From the NCBI GenBank assembly GCA_011525805.1, contig WYBR01000003.1, positions 1 through 64,000 on the forward strand: a stretch of DNA of 64,000 nucleotides, given 5' to 3'. Positions 10,318 through 19,454 of the stretch are shown piece by piece. A program made the translations under genes and the position numbers. This DNA is from Vicinamibacteraceae bacterium (GTDB taxonomy: Bacteria; Planctomycetota; Phycisphaerae; Phycisphaerales; UBA5793). The notes below the pieces were generated by a model. It worked only from the letters and a program-made list of their open reading frames with translations. It did no database searches and was not told the origin of the DNA. Positions within the stretch are counted from its first letter, which is position 1, and each line of letters opens with the position of its first letter.

Positions 10318-11037
10318 GTGGACAGTCGAGTCATGGCTCTGGGAATCCGCGACCTCAAGTTCCGCTACGCGCCGGGCAGCGCGTGGGTGGTCGATGTGCC
10401 CGCCCTCGATCTGGAGCCGGGCGAGCAGATGCTCCTCACCGGCGGCTCGGGCCGCGGCAAGAGCACGCTGCTCAACCTCATCGCGGGCCTGGTCGACCCG
10501 GCGGAGGGGCGCGTCTTCGTCGGCGGGACCGACATCCACTCGCTGCACGGCGCCGCGCGCGACCTGCATCGCGGCCGGACCATCGGCGTCATCTTTCAAA
10601 CCTTCAACCTGCTTCACGGCTTCAGCGCGGTCGAGAACGTGATGACGGCGATGATGTTCTCAACCATTCCGCGGCGCGAGCATCGCGGCCGGGCCGAGCA
10701 ACTCCTCGCGCATCTCGGCATCGACCGGCCCGACGCCGACCCAGACCGCCTGAGCGTCGGCCAGCAGCAGCGCGTCGCGGTGGCGCGGGCGACGGCGTGC
10801 GACCCCGTCCTCGTCCTCGCCGACGAGCCGACCGCGAGCCTCGATCCGGAAAACGCTGTCACGGCCATGGACCTCATCCAGGCGATCTGCCGCGAGAAGA
10901 ACGCCGCGCTCTTGTGCGTGAGCCACGACCCGTCCATGAAGGATCGCTTCGAGAGGCAGGCGTCGCTCGAGGAACTGGCGCGGGGCGAAGCGGCCGAAGT
11001 GTCCGTTGCGGCCGCCGGCGCGGGAAAGCGAGGCTGA
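10318..11037 (+). CDS. ABC transporter ATP-binding protein (LolD/MacB type)
   Basis: A 239-residue ABC ATPase. Walker A is GGSGRGKST, the Q-loop lies in IFQTFNLLHGFSAVENV, the signature is LSVGQQQRVAVARA, Walker B is VLVLADEP and the switch histidine is in VSHDP. Sequence and neighbour place it in the LolD/FtsE/MacB group, which works with MacB-type permeases to move lipoproteins or other envelope substrates rather than drive classical import. The GTG at 10318 follows a good AGGAG, and an ATG five codons later is the alternative. The permease starts 2 bp after the stop, so the two are translated together. Confidence 0.92.
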   Translation: MDSRVMALGIRDLKFRYAPGSAWVVDVPALDLEPGEQMLLTGGSGRGKSTLLNLIAGLVDPAEGRVFVGGTDIHSLHGAARDLHRGRTIGVIFQTFNLLHGFSAVENVMTAMMFSTIPRREHRGRAEQLLAHLGIDRPDADPDRLSVGQQQRVAVARATACDPVLVLADEPTASLDPENAVTAMDLIQAICREKNAALLCVSHDPSMKDRFERQASLEELARGEAAEVSVAAAGAGKRG

Positions 11038-11039
11038 TC

Positions 11040-12308
11040 ATGGCGATGACGGACTTCACCATCATCAGCCGTTCGATGACCGCCCGGCTCTTCTCGACGA
11101 TCACGACGGTGATCACCGTCGCCGTCGCCGTCGGCCTGATGCTCCTGCTGCTGAGCCTGCGCAAGGCCGGGGAGGAGGCGTTCAGCCGCGGCGCGGGCAA
11201 CATGCACCTGCTGGTGAGCCGCGACAGCAGCGCGATGGTCTCGGTCCTCAACGGCATCTTCTACGCCAACGCGCCGCAGCGCCCCATCGACTGGGCGAAG
11301 TACGAGCAGATCACCTCGAGTTACCCCATTGACTGGGCCATCCCGACGCAACTGGGCGACAGCTACCGCGGGCACCCCGTCATGGCCACGACCCGCGAGT
11401 TCTTCACGAAGTTCCAGCCCGATCCGTCGAATCCCTGGCAATTGCGCGAGGGCGAGTACTTCGACCAGCCGTTTGAGGTCGTGCTGGGGTCGAACGTGGC
11501 GAGGCGCACTGGCCTGAAGCGCGGCGAGAAGATCGTCCTCACGCACGGCATCGCCGAGGAAGGGCACGAGCACCCCGAGTTTCAGTACGAAGTCGTCGGC
11601 ATCCTCGAACCGACCGGCACCAGCCACGACCGCGCCCTCTTCACCGACCTCGAAAGCACCTGGATCATCCACGCCCACGACCGGCGCCTGCGCGAAAACC
11701 CGAATGCGACGCGCACGACTTCGGCCGACCTCGCGCCCGCGGACCGGCTCATCACCGGCCTCTACGTCGCCCTGCCGACGCGCGAAGGCTCGCGCGTTCC
11801 CGCCGTGCTCCAGCAGGTCTTCGACATGATGCGCCGCGACACATCCATCACCGTCGCCCAGCCAGGCGATGAGACGCGCAAACTCTTCGAGATCATCCGC
11901 AACATGAACCTGCTCTTCGTGGGCATGGCGGGGGTGGTCATGGTCAGCAGCGGCATCTCGATCATGCTCGCCCTCTACAACTCGATGGAGCAGCGCAAGC
12001 GCCAGATCGCGGTCCTGCGCGTCCTCGGCTGCAGCCGGGCGAGGATTTCGTCGCTCGTGCTGACGGAGTCGGCGATGATCGGCTTCCTCGGCGCGGCGGC
12101 GGGGATCGCGGTGTGGCTCGTCGGCTCGCAGGCGGCGGCGGCGATACTCAAGGACATGCTGGGCCTCGTCGTTACGCCGCGCCTCGACGCCGCCACGACG
12201 CTCATCATCCTGCTCGCCACCGTCGCCCTTGCCTCGCTCGCGGGCATCGTCCCCTCCGTCGTGGCATATCGCACAAGCGTGGCGCGGAATCTCCGGCCGA
12301 TCGGTTGA
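11040..12308 (+). CDS. FtsX/MacB-like ABC permease
   Basis: A 422-residue integral membrane permease with the MacB/FtsX layout. There is one N-terminal transmembrane helix (about residues 20-42), a large extracytoplasmic domain (about 45-275) and three C-terminal helices. The family motif region ALYNSMEQRKRQIAVLRVLG, with GCSRARISSLVLTESAMIG, lies at about residues 310-345. It pairs with the ATPase immediately upstream. A DUF3299-like protein follows 128 bp downstream. That trio resembles zinc-responsive transporter clusters with DUF3299 proteins in some proteobacteria, so the substrate could be a metal-linked or envelope component, but nothing here proves it. Confidence 0.9.
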   Translation: MAMTDFTIISRSMTARLFSTITTVITVAVAVGLMLLLLSLRKAGEEAFSRGAGNMHLLVSRDSSAMVSVLNGIFYANAPQRPIDWAKYEQITSSYPIDWAIPTQLGDSYRGHPVMATTREFFTKFQPDPSNPWQLREGEYFDQPFEVVLGSNVARRTGLKRGEKIVLTHGIAEEGHEHPEFQYEVVGILEPTGTSHDRALFTDLESTWIIHAHDRRLRENPNATRTTSADLAPADRLITGLYVALPTREGSRVPAVLQQVFDMMRRDTSITVAQPGDETRKLFEIIRNMNLLFVGMAGVVMVSSGISIMLALYNSMEQRKRQIAVLRVLGCSRARISSLVLTESAMIGFLGAAAGIAVWLVGSQAAAAILKDMLGLVVTPRLDAATTLIILLATVALASLAGIVPSVVAYRTSVARNLRPIG

Positions 12309-12436
12309 GGGCCGCGCGACCCGGCCCAGTCCCCGAACCGCGCGGCAAGCGGCCGTCTACCATTCCCCGTGCCCGTGGTGGGGCGATTCCGGCGGCCGCG
12401 ACCCGAAGGCGGCTGCGCGGGAGGAAGGATCGATCC

Positions 12437-13648
12437 ATGAAGATCTTCTGGGGTCTCATCGGAGTGCTGGCGATCATCGCCGCGGCCCTGCTCGTCGGCG
12501 GCGGCGAACCCAAGACGGCGGGCTCCTCGAGCGAATCGCTTGCCTCCGGCGAAACTCTCTACGATGCGCTGAGCGAAGCGCCACCGCACGCGCCCGAGGC
12601 GCTTGCCGCCGGCCCCAAGGCAGCGCCCGTCGAGGCGCCGACGGGAACCCACGCCGAGCTGAACGCCCAAGCGCCTGTCGAGGCGCCATCTTCTCCGCCC
12701 GCGATCAACCAGGCTCCACCCGCACCGGCCGACGCGGGGGCGCAGAATGCAGCGGCCCAGCCGAGCACCCAGGACGCAGCACCGTCAAACGCCGGAGAAG
12801 CGATCCCGACCGGCGATGCCGCGCCGTCCGGCATCGACTCCGCACCGACACGCTCCGATGGCGAGACGCCGATCCTTCAGCCCAACGCGCCCGCCGACAT
12901 CTCCGCGTCGCCGTCGAAGGAACGCGATCCTGTCAAGGAGGAACTCGATTCACTCATCGACGACCTGACTCGAAGCGCCAAGGAAGATTCGCCGGCCGAA
13001 GCAGAACCGAGCAGCAAGGAGGCGCCCGAAGGCGGCGCTGCTCCGGTCGAGGCCGGTGCGGGCGCGGAGTCGACCGATCCCGCCGCGACTGGCGCGGCTG
13101 CGGCGGAAGCGCCGGCCGCCGTTCAAGGCGAGGCGTTGCCCGCCCCCGCGCCCGATCCGCTCAAGCCCGAGATCGTCCCCTCGAAGTTCGAGGAGCGCGA
13201 AGATGGTTCGACGCTCGTGGATGCCCGCTTCGTGATTCGCGGCAAGGGCACGAAGGAAGAGCCCTACCAGGTCACGTGGGACATGCTCGTCGCCACGGCC
13301 GAGTTGTACGACCCGCGGCGCAACCGCCTCAAACTCCCCGAGCGCGTGAAGATGCTCGACGGCAAGTACGTGACGATTGTCGGCTACGTCGCGTTCCCGA
13401 TCGTGGCGGAGGGGGCGAACGAGATGCTGGCGATGCTCAATTCGTGGGATGGATGCTGCATCGGCGTCCCCCCCACTCCCTACGACGCCGTCGAGGTGCG
13501 CCTGCGCACGGACGCCACGGCCGAGCAGATGCTGCTGAACTGGGGCAGCGTAACGGGGCGCTTCAAGGTCGAGCCCTACCTCGCCGCCAACTGGCTCCTC
13601 GGCCTGTACCTCATGGAGGATGCCGTCCTCAAGGCTGAAGGCCCGTGA
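12437..13648 (+). CDS. Membrane-anchored DUF3299-like protein with Ala/Pro/Glu linker
   Basis: A 403-residue protein. A single N-terminal transmembrane helix (about residues 3-21) is followed by a long low-complexity region rich in Ala, Pro, Glu and Ser (about 25-240), and then a folded C-terminal domain of about 155 residues. The domain contains GKYVTIVGYVAFP and a conserved NSWDGCCIGVPPTPYDAVEV segment. This matches the DUF3299 pattern, in which a GACIHVPPPPPN-like motif follows an OB-like strand set. The linker would let the domain reach across the envelope. It is the third gene of the ABC cluster, suggesting a shared role. The linker length is unusual. Confidence 0.75.
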   Translation: MKIFWGLIGVLAIIAAALLVGGGEPKTAGSSSESLASGETLYDALSEAPPHAPEALAAGPKAAPVEAPTGTHAELNAQAPVEAPSSPPAINQAPPAPADAGAQNAAAQPSTQDAAPSNAGEAIPTGDAAPSGIDSAPTRSDGETPILQPNAPADISASPSKERDPVKEELDSLIDDLTRSAKEDSPAEAEPSSKEAPEGGAAPVEAGAGAESTDPAATGAAAAEAPAAVQGEALPAPAPDPLKPEIVPSKFEEREDGSTLVDARFVIRGKGTKEEPYQVTWDMLVATAELYDPRRNRLKLPERVKMLDGKYVTIVGYVAFPIVAEGANEMLAMLNSWDGCCIGVPPTPYDAVEVRLRTDATAEQMLLNWGSVTGRFKVEPYLAANWLLGLYLMEDAVLKAEGP

Positions 13649-13841
13649 GATGGAGCGCCGCGCGCCTCGAAATCACCTGAGCGGCGCAACGTCGCCACCC
13701 AACCGCCAGGCTCCCGCCCGCGGCTCTCTAAAGCCCGTCATTCCCTCGATGCCTTGATGCCTTTCCCTCGTGCCCAGCGCCTCGTGCCCAGTGCCTCTTA
13801 CTTCAACGCCCTCACCACCGCCCTCAGAGAGACTCACTTCA

Positions 13842-15062
13842 ATGACTGACCGTCCGTCCAACGTGGACCGCGAACTGCAGGCCGAGATCGACGCCGCGCT
13901 TGGCGACATGAGCCTGGAAGACATCGTCGGCGGCGGCGCGCCGCGCCGCGCGGCGGCGCCTCCGGGCCAGGGAAGCAAGCGCATTCCCCGCCTCGAGCCC
14001 GGAACCCGCCTCACCGCCGCCGTCTCGCGCCTCGGCCTCGAAGACGCCTTCATCGAACTCGGCCCCAAGATGCTCGGCATCTGCTCCCTGACCCAGTTCG
14101 AGCACAAGCCCGAGGTCGGCGAAGAAGTCGACTTCATCGTCAACCGCGTCGACTGGAAGCAGGGGCTGGTCGATCTCGGACGCGCGGGGGCCGTGCAGAA
14201 GGGCGAATGGGACACCCTCCAGAAGGGCCAGACGATCGAAGCGCAGTGCACGGGCGTCAACAAGGGCGGCCTCGAACTGCGCGTCGGATCGCTCCGCGCC
14301 TTCATGCCTGCCGGCCAGGTCGATCGACAGCACATCGACGACCTCTCCACGCTCATCGGCCAATCGCTCACCTGCGAGGTGATGGAAATCAACCGCGAGA
14401 AGCGCAACCTCATTGTCTCGCGCAAGGCGGTGCAGGAGCGCGAGGCGGCGATCCAGCGCGAGAAGACGCTCGAGACGCTCGCCGTCGGCCACGAGATCGA
14501 GGGCGTCGTCCGCCGCATCATGCCCTTCGGCGCGTTCGTGGACATCGGCGGGGTGGACGGCCTGGTCCACGTCAGCGACCTCTCCTACGAGCGCGTCCAC
14601 AAGCCCGAGGACGTCGTCCACGAGGGGCAGACGGTGCGCGTCAAGGTCCTCAAGATCGACGACGGCGGGCACAAGATCTCGCTGGGCATGAAGCAGTGCC
14701 AGGCTGATCCCTTCACCACCGCCGGCGCCACGCTCGCGCCGGGCGCTGAAGTCGTCGGAAAGGTCGTGCGCCTCGCCGACTTCGGTGCGTTTGTCCAGAT
14801 CGCGCCGGGCGTGGACGGCCTCATCCACATCTCCGAACTCTCCCACGAGCGCGTCAACCGCGTCAACCAGGTCGTCAAACTCGACGAGATCGTGCGCGTG
14901 AAGGTGCTCAGCATCGATCCGGCGAGCCGGCGCATCAGCCTCTCGCTCAAGGCGATGAAGGCCAAGGAGCAGGAAGAGGCGCCGCGCCACATCGACAGCG
15001 GCCTGGCGCGCCTCCGCGCCAAGTGGGGAACCGACAAGCCCCTCAAGGGCGGATTGTGGTGA
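13842..15062 (+). CDS. S1 RNA-binding repeat protein (RpsA-like)
   Basis: A 406-residue protein with four S1 domains. The first two are divergent (about residues 45-115 and 125-200). Two well-conserved ones follow: VGHEIEGVVRRIMPFGAFVD...HVSDLSYERVHKPEDV (about 215-285) and GAEVVGKVVRLADFGAFVQI...HISELSHERV (about 305-375). The C-terminus reads WGTDKPLKGGLW. It could be a ribosomal protein S1 homologue or a related RNA-binding translation or decay factor. Having four rather than six domains, with a short leader, is common outside proteobacteria. The upstream 190 bp contain a degenerate GATGCCTTGATGCCT repeat and no gene. Confidence 0.85.
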   Translation: MTDRPSNVDRELQAEIDAALGDMSLEDIVGGGAPRRAAAPPGQGSKRIPRLEPGTRLTAAVSRLGLEDAFIELGPKMLGICSLTQFEHKPEVGEEVDFIVNRVDWKQGLVDLGRAGAVQKGEWDTLQKGQTIEAQCTGVNKGGLELRVGSLRAFMPAGQVDRQHIDDLSTLIGQSLTCEVMEINREKRNLIVSRKAVQEREAAIQREKTLETLAVGHEIEGVVRRIMPFGAFVDIGGVDGLVHVSDLSYERVHKPEDVVHEGQTVRVKVLKIDDGGHKISLGMKQCQADPFTTAGATLAPGAEVVGKVVRLADFGAFVQIAPGVDGLIHISELSHERVNRVNQVVKLDEIVRVKVLSIDPASRRISLSLKAMKAKEQEEAPRHIDSGLARLRAKWGTDKPLKGGLW

Positions 15063-15190
15063 GATCGGGAGCGGCGTGAGGCGCGAGGCCGCTTGCGGCT
15101 TCGCGATTCCCATCCTCCCACCGCGCGGCGTACCCTTCTTCCCCCAGGCCCTGAGTCCCGCTCCCCCCGGTCCCCGCTCCCCACGTCCCC

Positions 15191-15724
15191 ATGCACTTCG
15201 CCGTCGTCAGTTGCTCGCTCGATCCCGACAGCCGCAGCCGCCTGCTCGCCCGGCGGGCGCACGAGCGTCTTGCATCGCGCGGCGTGCTCGCGGACTGGCT
15301 CGACCTGGTCGAGCATCCTCTCCCGCTGTGCGATGGCGGCGCGTGCTATGGCGATCCGAACGCCCGCCTCGTCAAGGAGCGGCTCCGCGCGGCGCGCGGC
15401 ATTCTCCTCGCCACTCCCATCTACAACTTCGACGCGAGCAGCGCCGCCAAGAACCTCATCGAACTCACCGGCAAGGACGTCTGGGCCGACAAGGTCGCCG
15501 GCTTTCTCTGCGCCGCGGGCGGCCAGGGCAGTTACATGTCGATCATGGCCCTGGCCAACAGCCTCATGCTCGACTTCCGCACCCTCATCCTCCCGCGATT
15601 CGTTTACGCCACCGGGCGCGACTTCGCCGATGGCGAAATCGCCAGCGAGTCGATCCGCGAACGGATCGACCGCCTGGCCGATGATCTCGTGCGATTCACC
15701 GCCGCGCTGAGCGCGACGCCGTGA
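15191..15724 (+). CDS. NADPH-dependent FMN reductase family flavoprotein
   Basis: A 177-residue flavodoxin-like reductase. The N-terminal strand-loop FAVVSCSLDPDSRSRLLARR matches the FMN phosphate-binding loop of the FMN_red family (usually GSxRxxS). The central ILLATPIYNFDASSAAKNLIEL corresponds to the PxYN motif, and GFLCAAGGQGSYMSIMALA to the third flavin-contacting loop. Substrate is not predictable: members reduce FMN, azo dyes, chromate or quinones. The start ATG lies after a C-rich, T-poor leader without a clear ribosome binding site. It is convergent with ndk. Confidence 0.85.
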   Translation: MHFAVVSCSLDPDSRSRLLARRAHERLASRGVLADWLDLVEHPLPLCDGGACYGDPNARLVKERLRAARGILLATPIYNFDASSAAKNLIELTGKDVWADKVAGFLCAAGGQGSYMSIMALANSLMLDFRTLILPRFVYATGRDFADGEIASESIRERIDRLADDLVRFTAALSATP

Positions 15725-15752
15725 GGCCCCGGGGCCGCGCGGGCGGCGCGTG

Positions 15753-16223
15753 CTACTCGGGCTTGCCGCCGCTGAGGTCGTAGACCCATCCCTCGTGGCT
15801 GCGCTTCCACTCGAGCACTTCGCCCGAGCCGAAGAACAGCGCCAGTTCGCGCTCCGCCGATTCGGGGCTGTCCGAGCCGTGAATGAGGTTGAAGGAGTTG
15901 GAGACGCCGAAGTCGCCGCGGATCGTCCCCGGCTCGGCCTTGGAGCCGAAGGTGGCGCCCATGAGTTTGCGGCTGATCGCAATCGCTCCGACGCCGCGCA
16001 CCGCGAGCACGAGGACGGGCGAAGAAGTCATGAACCGCACCAGACCCTCGTAAAACGCCTTGCCGAGGTGGTCGCGGTAGTGCTGGGCGGCGAGTTCCGG
16101 GCTGATACGCATCAGGCGCGCGCCGACGATCTGCAGGCCCTTGTCTTCAAAGCGCGCGATGATGCGCCCGATGAGGCCGCGCTGCACGGCGTCGGGCTTG
16201 AGGATGATCAGGGTCGTTTCCAT
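15753..16223 (-). CDS. ndk: Nucleoside diphosphate kinase
   Basis: Transfers the gamma-phosphate between nucleoside triphosphates and diphosphates by a phospho-histidine intermediate. At 156 residues it is slightly longer than usual. The start TLIILKPDAVQRGLIG contains the conserved nucleotide-contacting Lys. The active-site His115 lies in NLIHGSDSPESAERE, the family hallmark. RGDFG just before it is also conserved. It stands alone, convergent with the FMN reductase and divergent from the AsmA-like gene. Confidence 0.97.
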   Translation of the reverse strand: METTLIILKPDAVQRGLIGRIIARFEDKGLQIVGARLMRISPELAAQHYRDHLGKAFYEGLVRFMTSSPVLVLAVRGVGAIAISRKLMGATFGSKAEPGTIRGDFGVSNSFNLIHGSDSPESAERELALFFGSGEVLEWKRSHEGWVYDLSGGKPE

Positions 16224-16446
16224 GCGGGGATGCCTTTCAGTCTGGCGCCGGGATTCGTACGTCGCGGTCGACCCCCCGATGCTCGACGTGGCCTGACACT
16301 AGCGAGGCAGAAACCCGCTCGCCACTCCATGATTTACCGGAAACCGCCCCGGCCCGTTTCCGGGCGGAGCGGCTACTGTTAGAGTGCGTCCGCGCGATGG
16401 AACTTCGTCCCGCCGACCGCGGCCGGCGCACCGAAAGGAGCATCCC

Positions 16447-17337
16447 ATGAAGAAGGTCGTCCTCAAACTCGGCCTCGTCGTCGTTCTCATTCTCGTCGTC
16501 GCCATCGCGGCCGGCGCGTTTTACATCGACTCCATCGCGCGCCAGGGGATCGAAGGCGGCTCGACCTACGCGCTCGGCGTGCCCACCAGCCTCGACAAGG
16601 CGGATGTGGGCCTCCTGAGCGGCGAGTTCTCGATGTCGGGACTCAACGTCTCCAATCCCGAGGGTTTCACCTCGCCCCACTTCCTCGCGCTGAGCGAAGG
16701 CTCCGTCTCGGTTTCGCTCGGATCGCTGCGCCAGGAGGTCGTCGAACTGCCGACGCTCATCCTCAGCGGCATCTCGATGAACCTCGAACGCGCCGGCGAC
16801 AAGTCCAACTACAAGGTCATCCTCGAGAACCTCAAGCGCTTCGAATCCGGCGGCGGCCCGCCCGACAAGAAGCCCGAGGAAGGCGGCAAGAAGTTCGTCA
16901 TCCGCAACCTCGAGATCCGCGATGTCAACGTCCACGTCAACCTCATTCCCGCCGGCGGCGAACTCACAAAGGTCGATGTCCCCATCGACCTCATTCAACT
17001 CAAGGACGTGGGCAGCGGAGGCGAAAGCGTGCGGATGAGCGACCTCGCCGGCGTGATCCTCAAGACCATCATGACCGTGGCCGTGCAGAAAGGCGGCCAA
17101 CTCCCCGGCGACATCGCCACCGAACTCACCAACGGCCTGGGCGAACTTCAGAACCTCGGCGACCAGGGCATCACCGTGCTCCTCGGCGACGGCGGCGTCG
17201 TCCAGACCTTCGGCAAGACGGCCGAAGAACTCGGCAAGCAGGCCGAGGAAGGCGCGAAGAAACTCGGCGATGAGGCGAAGAAGATCGGCGAGGGCATCGG
17301 CAACATCTTCGGCGGGGATGACAAGGACGACAAGTAG
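16447..17337 (+). CDS. AsmA-like envelope protein
   Basis: A 296-residue protein with an N-terminal signal anchor (about residues 5-27) followed by an AsmA/DUF748-type beta-strand domain: ...LGVPTSLDKADVGLLSGEFSM, SGLNVSNPEGF and a repeated L-x-x-I-x-V pattern. The C-terminal 75 residues form a charged amphipathic helix with GEEAKKLG-like heptads, ending in GDDKDDK. Proteins of this group span the periplasm and are linked to outer-membrane lipid homeostasis. A role here is inference. The ATG follows GAAAGGAG, a good ribosome binding site. The acidic tail and coiled coil distinguish it from typical AsmA. Confidence 0.75.
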   Translation: MKKVVLKLGLVVVLILVVAIAAGAFYIDSIARQGIEGGSTYALGVPTSLDKADVGLLSGEFSMSGLNVSNPEGFTSPHFLALSEGSVSVSLGSLRQEVVELPTLILSGISMNLERAGDKSNYKVILENLKRFESGGGPPDKKPEEGGKKFVIRNLEIRDVNVHVNLIPAGGELTKVDVPIDLIQLKDVGSGGESVRMSDLAGVILKTIMTVAVQKGGQLPGDIATELTNGLGELQNLGDQGITVLLGDGGVVQTFGKTAEELGKQAEEGAKKLGDEAKKIGEGIGNIFGGDDKDDK

Positions 17338-17360
17338 GGGGCGAGGGATCGAGGCATTTG

Positions 17361-17397
17361 TTTAGCCGCGACCCGAAGGCTCTGCGCAGGGGAGCGC
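17361..17397. repeat. Dispersed repeat (TTAGCCGCGACCCG family)
   Basis: The sequence beginning TTTAGCCGCGACCCGAAGGC and continuing to GGGGAGCGCG recurs almost unchanged at about 45816-45851, in both cases near GGGATCGAGGCAT or GGCATCAAGGGATCGG motifs. It is imperfectly palindromic through CTCTGCGCAG. The gap 17338-17577 holds this repeat and the ribosome binding site of the next gene, and no other gene is seen. Confidence 0.75.
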
Positions 17398-17577
17398 GCC
17401 GACGCTGACCGTGCGTGCAATCACGCCCGCGCACCGAAAGCGGTTCGTCCTGTACGTCTTTGAGACATGTGAGCCGAATCGGATGGTTTTCTCTGGAAAG
17501 CGCCCGCGCGACGTGGTACGCTCTTTCGGGGTGCGCAATCGCGCGTCGGCGCCCGGCGGCGCCGGGAGGGAGCCAAC

Positions 17578-19092
17578 ATGTTCAAGCATCGCGACCGTTC
17601 CAGCGTGAGCCTGCTCTCGGCGCTCCTGGCGCCGGGCATGGCGTGCGACTGCGTTCTCGGCCAGATTCAGTTTGGCGAGCCTCAAGGCGTTCTATGGCGT
17701 TGGGGTTCGGCGACTTGCCTCATCCATGATGTCAACGCGGATGGCCTCAATGACATTGTCGTGGGAACCTCAGTCTACGTGAATCGAGGCCAGGGGTGCT
17801 TCCCGCTGGGAGGATCCGTCAGCGGATTGCGCGGCATCGTGAGGCGGGTGGGAGACCTTGACGGCGACGGCACCGCGGACTTCGTCGCGACGCGCACCTT
17901 GGGGGCAAGCCACTGGCTCGAATGGTGGTCCAGCAGCGCGAACCGCGTCTGGAGCCTGCCGACGCCTGATGCCCTGAGCAGCCTTGTGCTCTGTGACTTC
18001 GACCGGGACGCCGACCTTGACGTCGTCGCGGGCGAATACCTGCCGTACTCCGGCCTGACGACCCTTCTGCGGTGCTACCGCAACGACAACGGCATGCTCA
18101 CACAGTCTCAGGTCATTCAGTTGCCTGCCAACGCAGCGTGGGACCTGGTCGCCGGAGACGTGAACGGCGACGACTGGCCCGACCTCGCCGTGGTGAACGC
18201 CGATGGTGACAACGGGGAATACGGCTTTTCGACCTACCGGACCTATCTGGTGATTCACGAGAATGACCGTCGCGGAGGATTCGCTCGTTCCGCGGTCATG
18301 GATCTCGACCTTCGCGGAATCGATGAGGCCCATGATATTGAGGCGGGAGACATGGACGGCGACGGCGATCTCGATTTTGTCGTCGGAGTTGATCGAATCG
18401 CCTTCGGCAGCGATACGGGCAAACTCCTTGCACTCACCAACGACGGCGACGGCCGGTCATTCACCCGCCTTCCTTCCGTCGACCTGATCGGCGAAGTCAC
18501 GCGAGTGGCCATCGCCGACTTCAATACCGACGGCCGCCTCGACCTCGCCGTCACGAGCGGCAGTTACCTGCTGCTCGCCCGCAACCTCGGCGGAATGCGC
18601 TTCCGCGTGGACTCGCGCAAGCGCATTGGCGGATGGGACGGAGCATCGGTGTACGCCGGCGAACTGACCGGCGACGGGCAGGTTGACCTTCTCGTCGGCG
18701 TCTACAACGAAAGGGTGATGTGGTATGAGAACCTCACTCCCTACTCCGGCCCCGGACTCCTCCAGAGCGATCTCGTGCGCGGCCGGCAGGCGGGGATCGG
18801 CGTCCGCGGCGCTGGGCCGCATGAACTCGTCCACTTCCTCTTTTCGCTCGAAGGCGAGGGGCACAGCGTCGGCCAGCCGCTGCTCGGCGGGATGACGCTC
18901 AACCTCCTCCACCCCATCATGTACCTCGGAAGCGCCCGCGCCGATGCGCAGGGGCGGGCGGGCCTCGTGCTCCACATCCCCCCCGATGCGCCGCGCGGCA
19001 CCGTCACCACCCAGGCCGTCATGCGTCGCGGCCTCAACGGCGAAGACTCCGTCAAGACGCCCTTCCACACGGCGCCGATTCTTGATCCGTGA
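17578..19092 (+). CDS. Secreted FG-GAP/VCBS beta-propeller protein
   Basis: A 504-residue secreted protein. Residues 1-28 look like a signal peptide (basic, then hydrophobic, ending near VLGQ). Seven repeats follow, each with a calcium-loop-like DxDxDGxxD motif: DVNADGLND, DLDGDGTAD, DFDRDADLD, DVNGDDWPD, DMDGDGDLD, DFNTDGRLD and a final ELTGDGQVD. This suggests a seven-bladed propeller of the VCBS/FG-GAP (integrin-alpha) type. After the propeller a beta domain (about 400-500) includes DAQGRAGLVLHIPPDAPRG, which resembles the C-terminal module of the other secreted proteins here. It probably acts at the cell surface. The start is well placed after GGGAGGGAGCC. Confidence 0.85.
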   Translation: MFKHRDRSSVSLLSALLAPGMACDCVLGQIQFGEPQGVLWRWGSATCLIHDVNADGLNDIVVGTSVYVNRGQGCFPLGGSVSGLRGIVRRVGDLDGDGTADFVATRTLGASHWLEWWSSSANRVWSLPTPDALSSLVLCDFDRDADLDVVAGEYLPYSGLTTLLRCYRNDNGMLTQSQVIQLPANAAWDLVAGDVNGDDWPDLAVVNADGDNGEYGFSTYRTYLVIHENDRRGGFARSAVMDLDLRGIDEAHDIEAGDMDGDGDLDFVVGVDRIAFGSDTGKLLALTNDGDGRSFTRLPSVDLIGEVTRVAIADFNTDGRLDLAVTSGSYLLLARNLGGMRFRVDSRKRIGGWDGASVYAGELTGDGQVDLLVGVYNERVMWYENLTPYSGPGLLQSDLVRGRQAGIGVRGAGPHELVHFLFSLEGEGHSVGQPLLGGMTLNLLHPIMYLGSARADAQGRAGLVLHIPPDAPRGTVTTQAVMRRGLNGEDSVKTPFHTAPILDP

Positions 19093-19167
19093 CCGACCGC
19101 GCGAAGCGGCAAGGACCGGGCGCGGGCTGGGGAGGCGCATGCTCCCCGCCGCGTAGAGGGATGCAGG

Positions 19168-19356
19168 GCGACCGCGCTTTCAGCGGCGAGCGATCTACTC
19201 CCTCCCCCGGCATTGCGGGGGAGGGCTGGGGTGGGGGTGAATCGGCGACTTGTGAGGCGATTGCGATCGAAGACCTCGTGCCACGCCGCTGCCCCCACCC
19301 CTTCCCCTCCCCCGCAAAGCCGGGGGAGGGGCATGCACTCCGACGCTTCTTGAAAG
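19168..19356. repeat. Inverted pair of CCCTCCCCCGGC hairpin repeats
   Basis: The intergenic stretch 19093-19454 holds two inverted copies of a repeat. The left copy (core 19199-19239) contains CCTCCCCCGGCATTGCGGGG and then GGGTGGGGGT. The right copy (19291-19332) is its reverse complement with changes. Flanking sequence also pairs (GACCGCGCTTTCAGC against GAAAGCGCGATTACC). Each copy folds into its own hairpin. A related copy lies inside the cysteine desulfurase gene at 54911-54952. There is no gene in this stretch; the frame open across it is low complexity. Confidence 0.8.
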
Positions 19357-19454
19357 CGCGATTACCGTGTAAACGGACATGCCCGGCCGGCGCAGAGCCT
19401 TGGCCCGACCTACGATCCCCTCTCTCGCTAACGCCATCAAACGCAGGAGTATCC

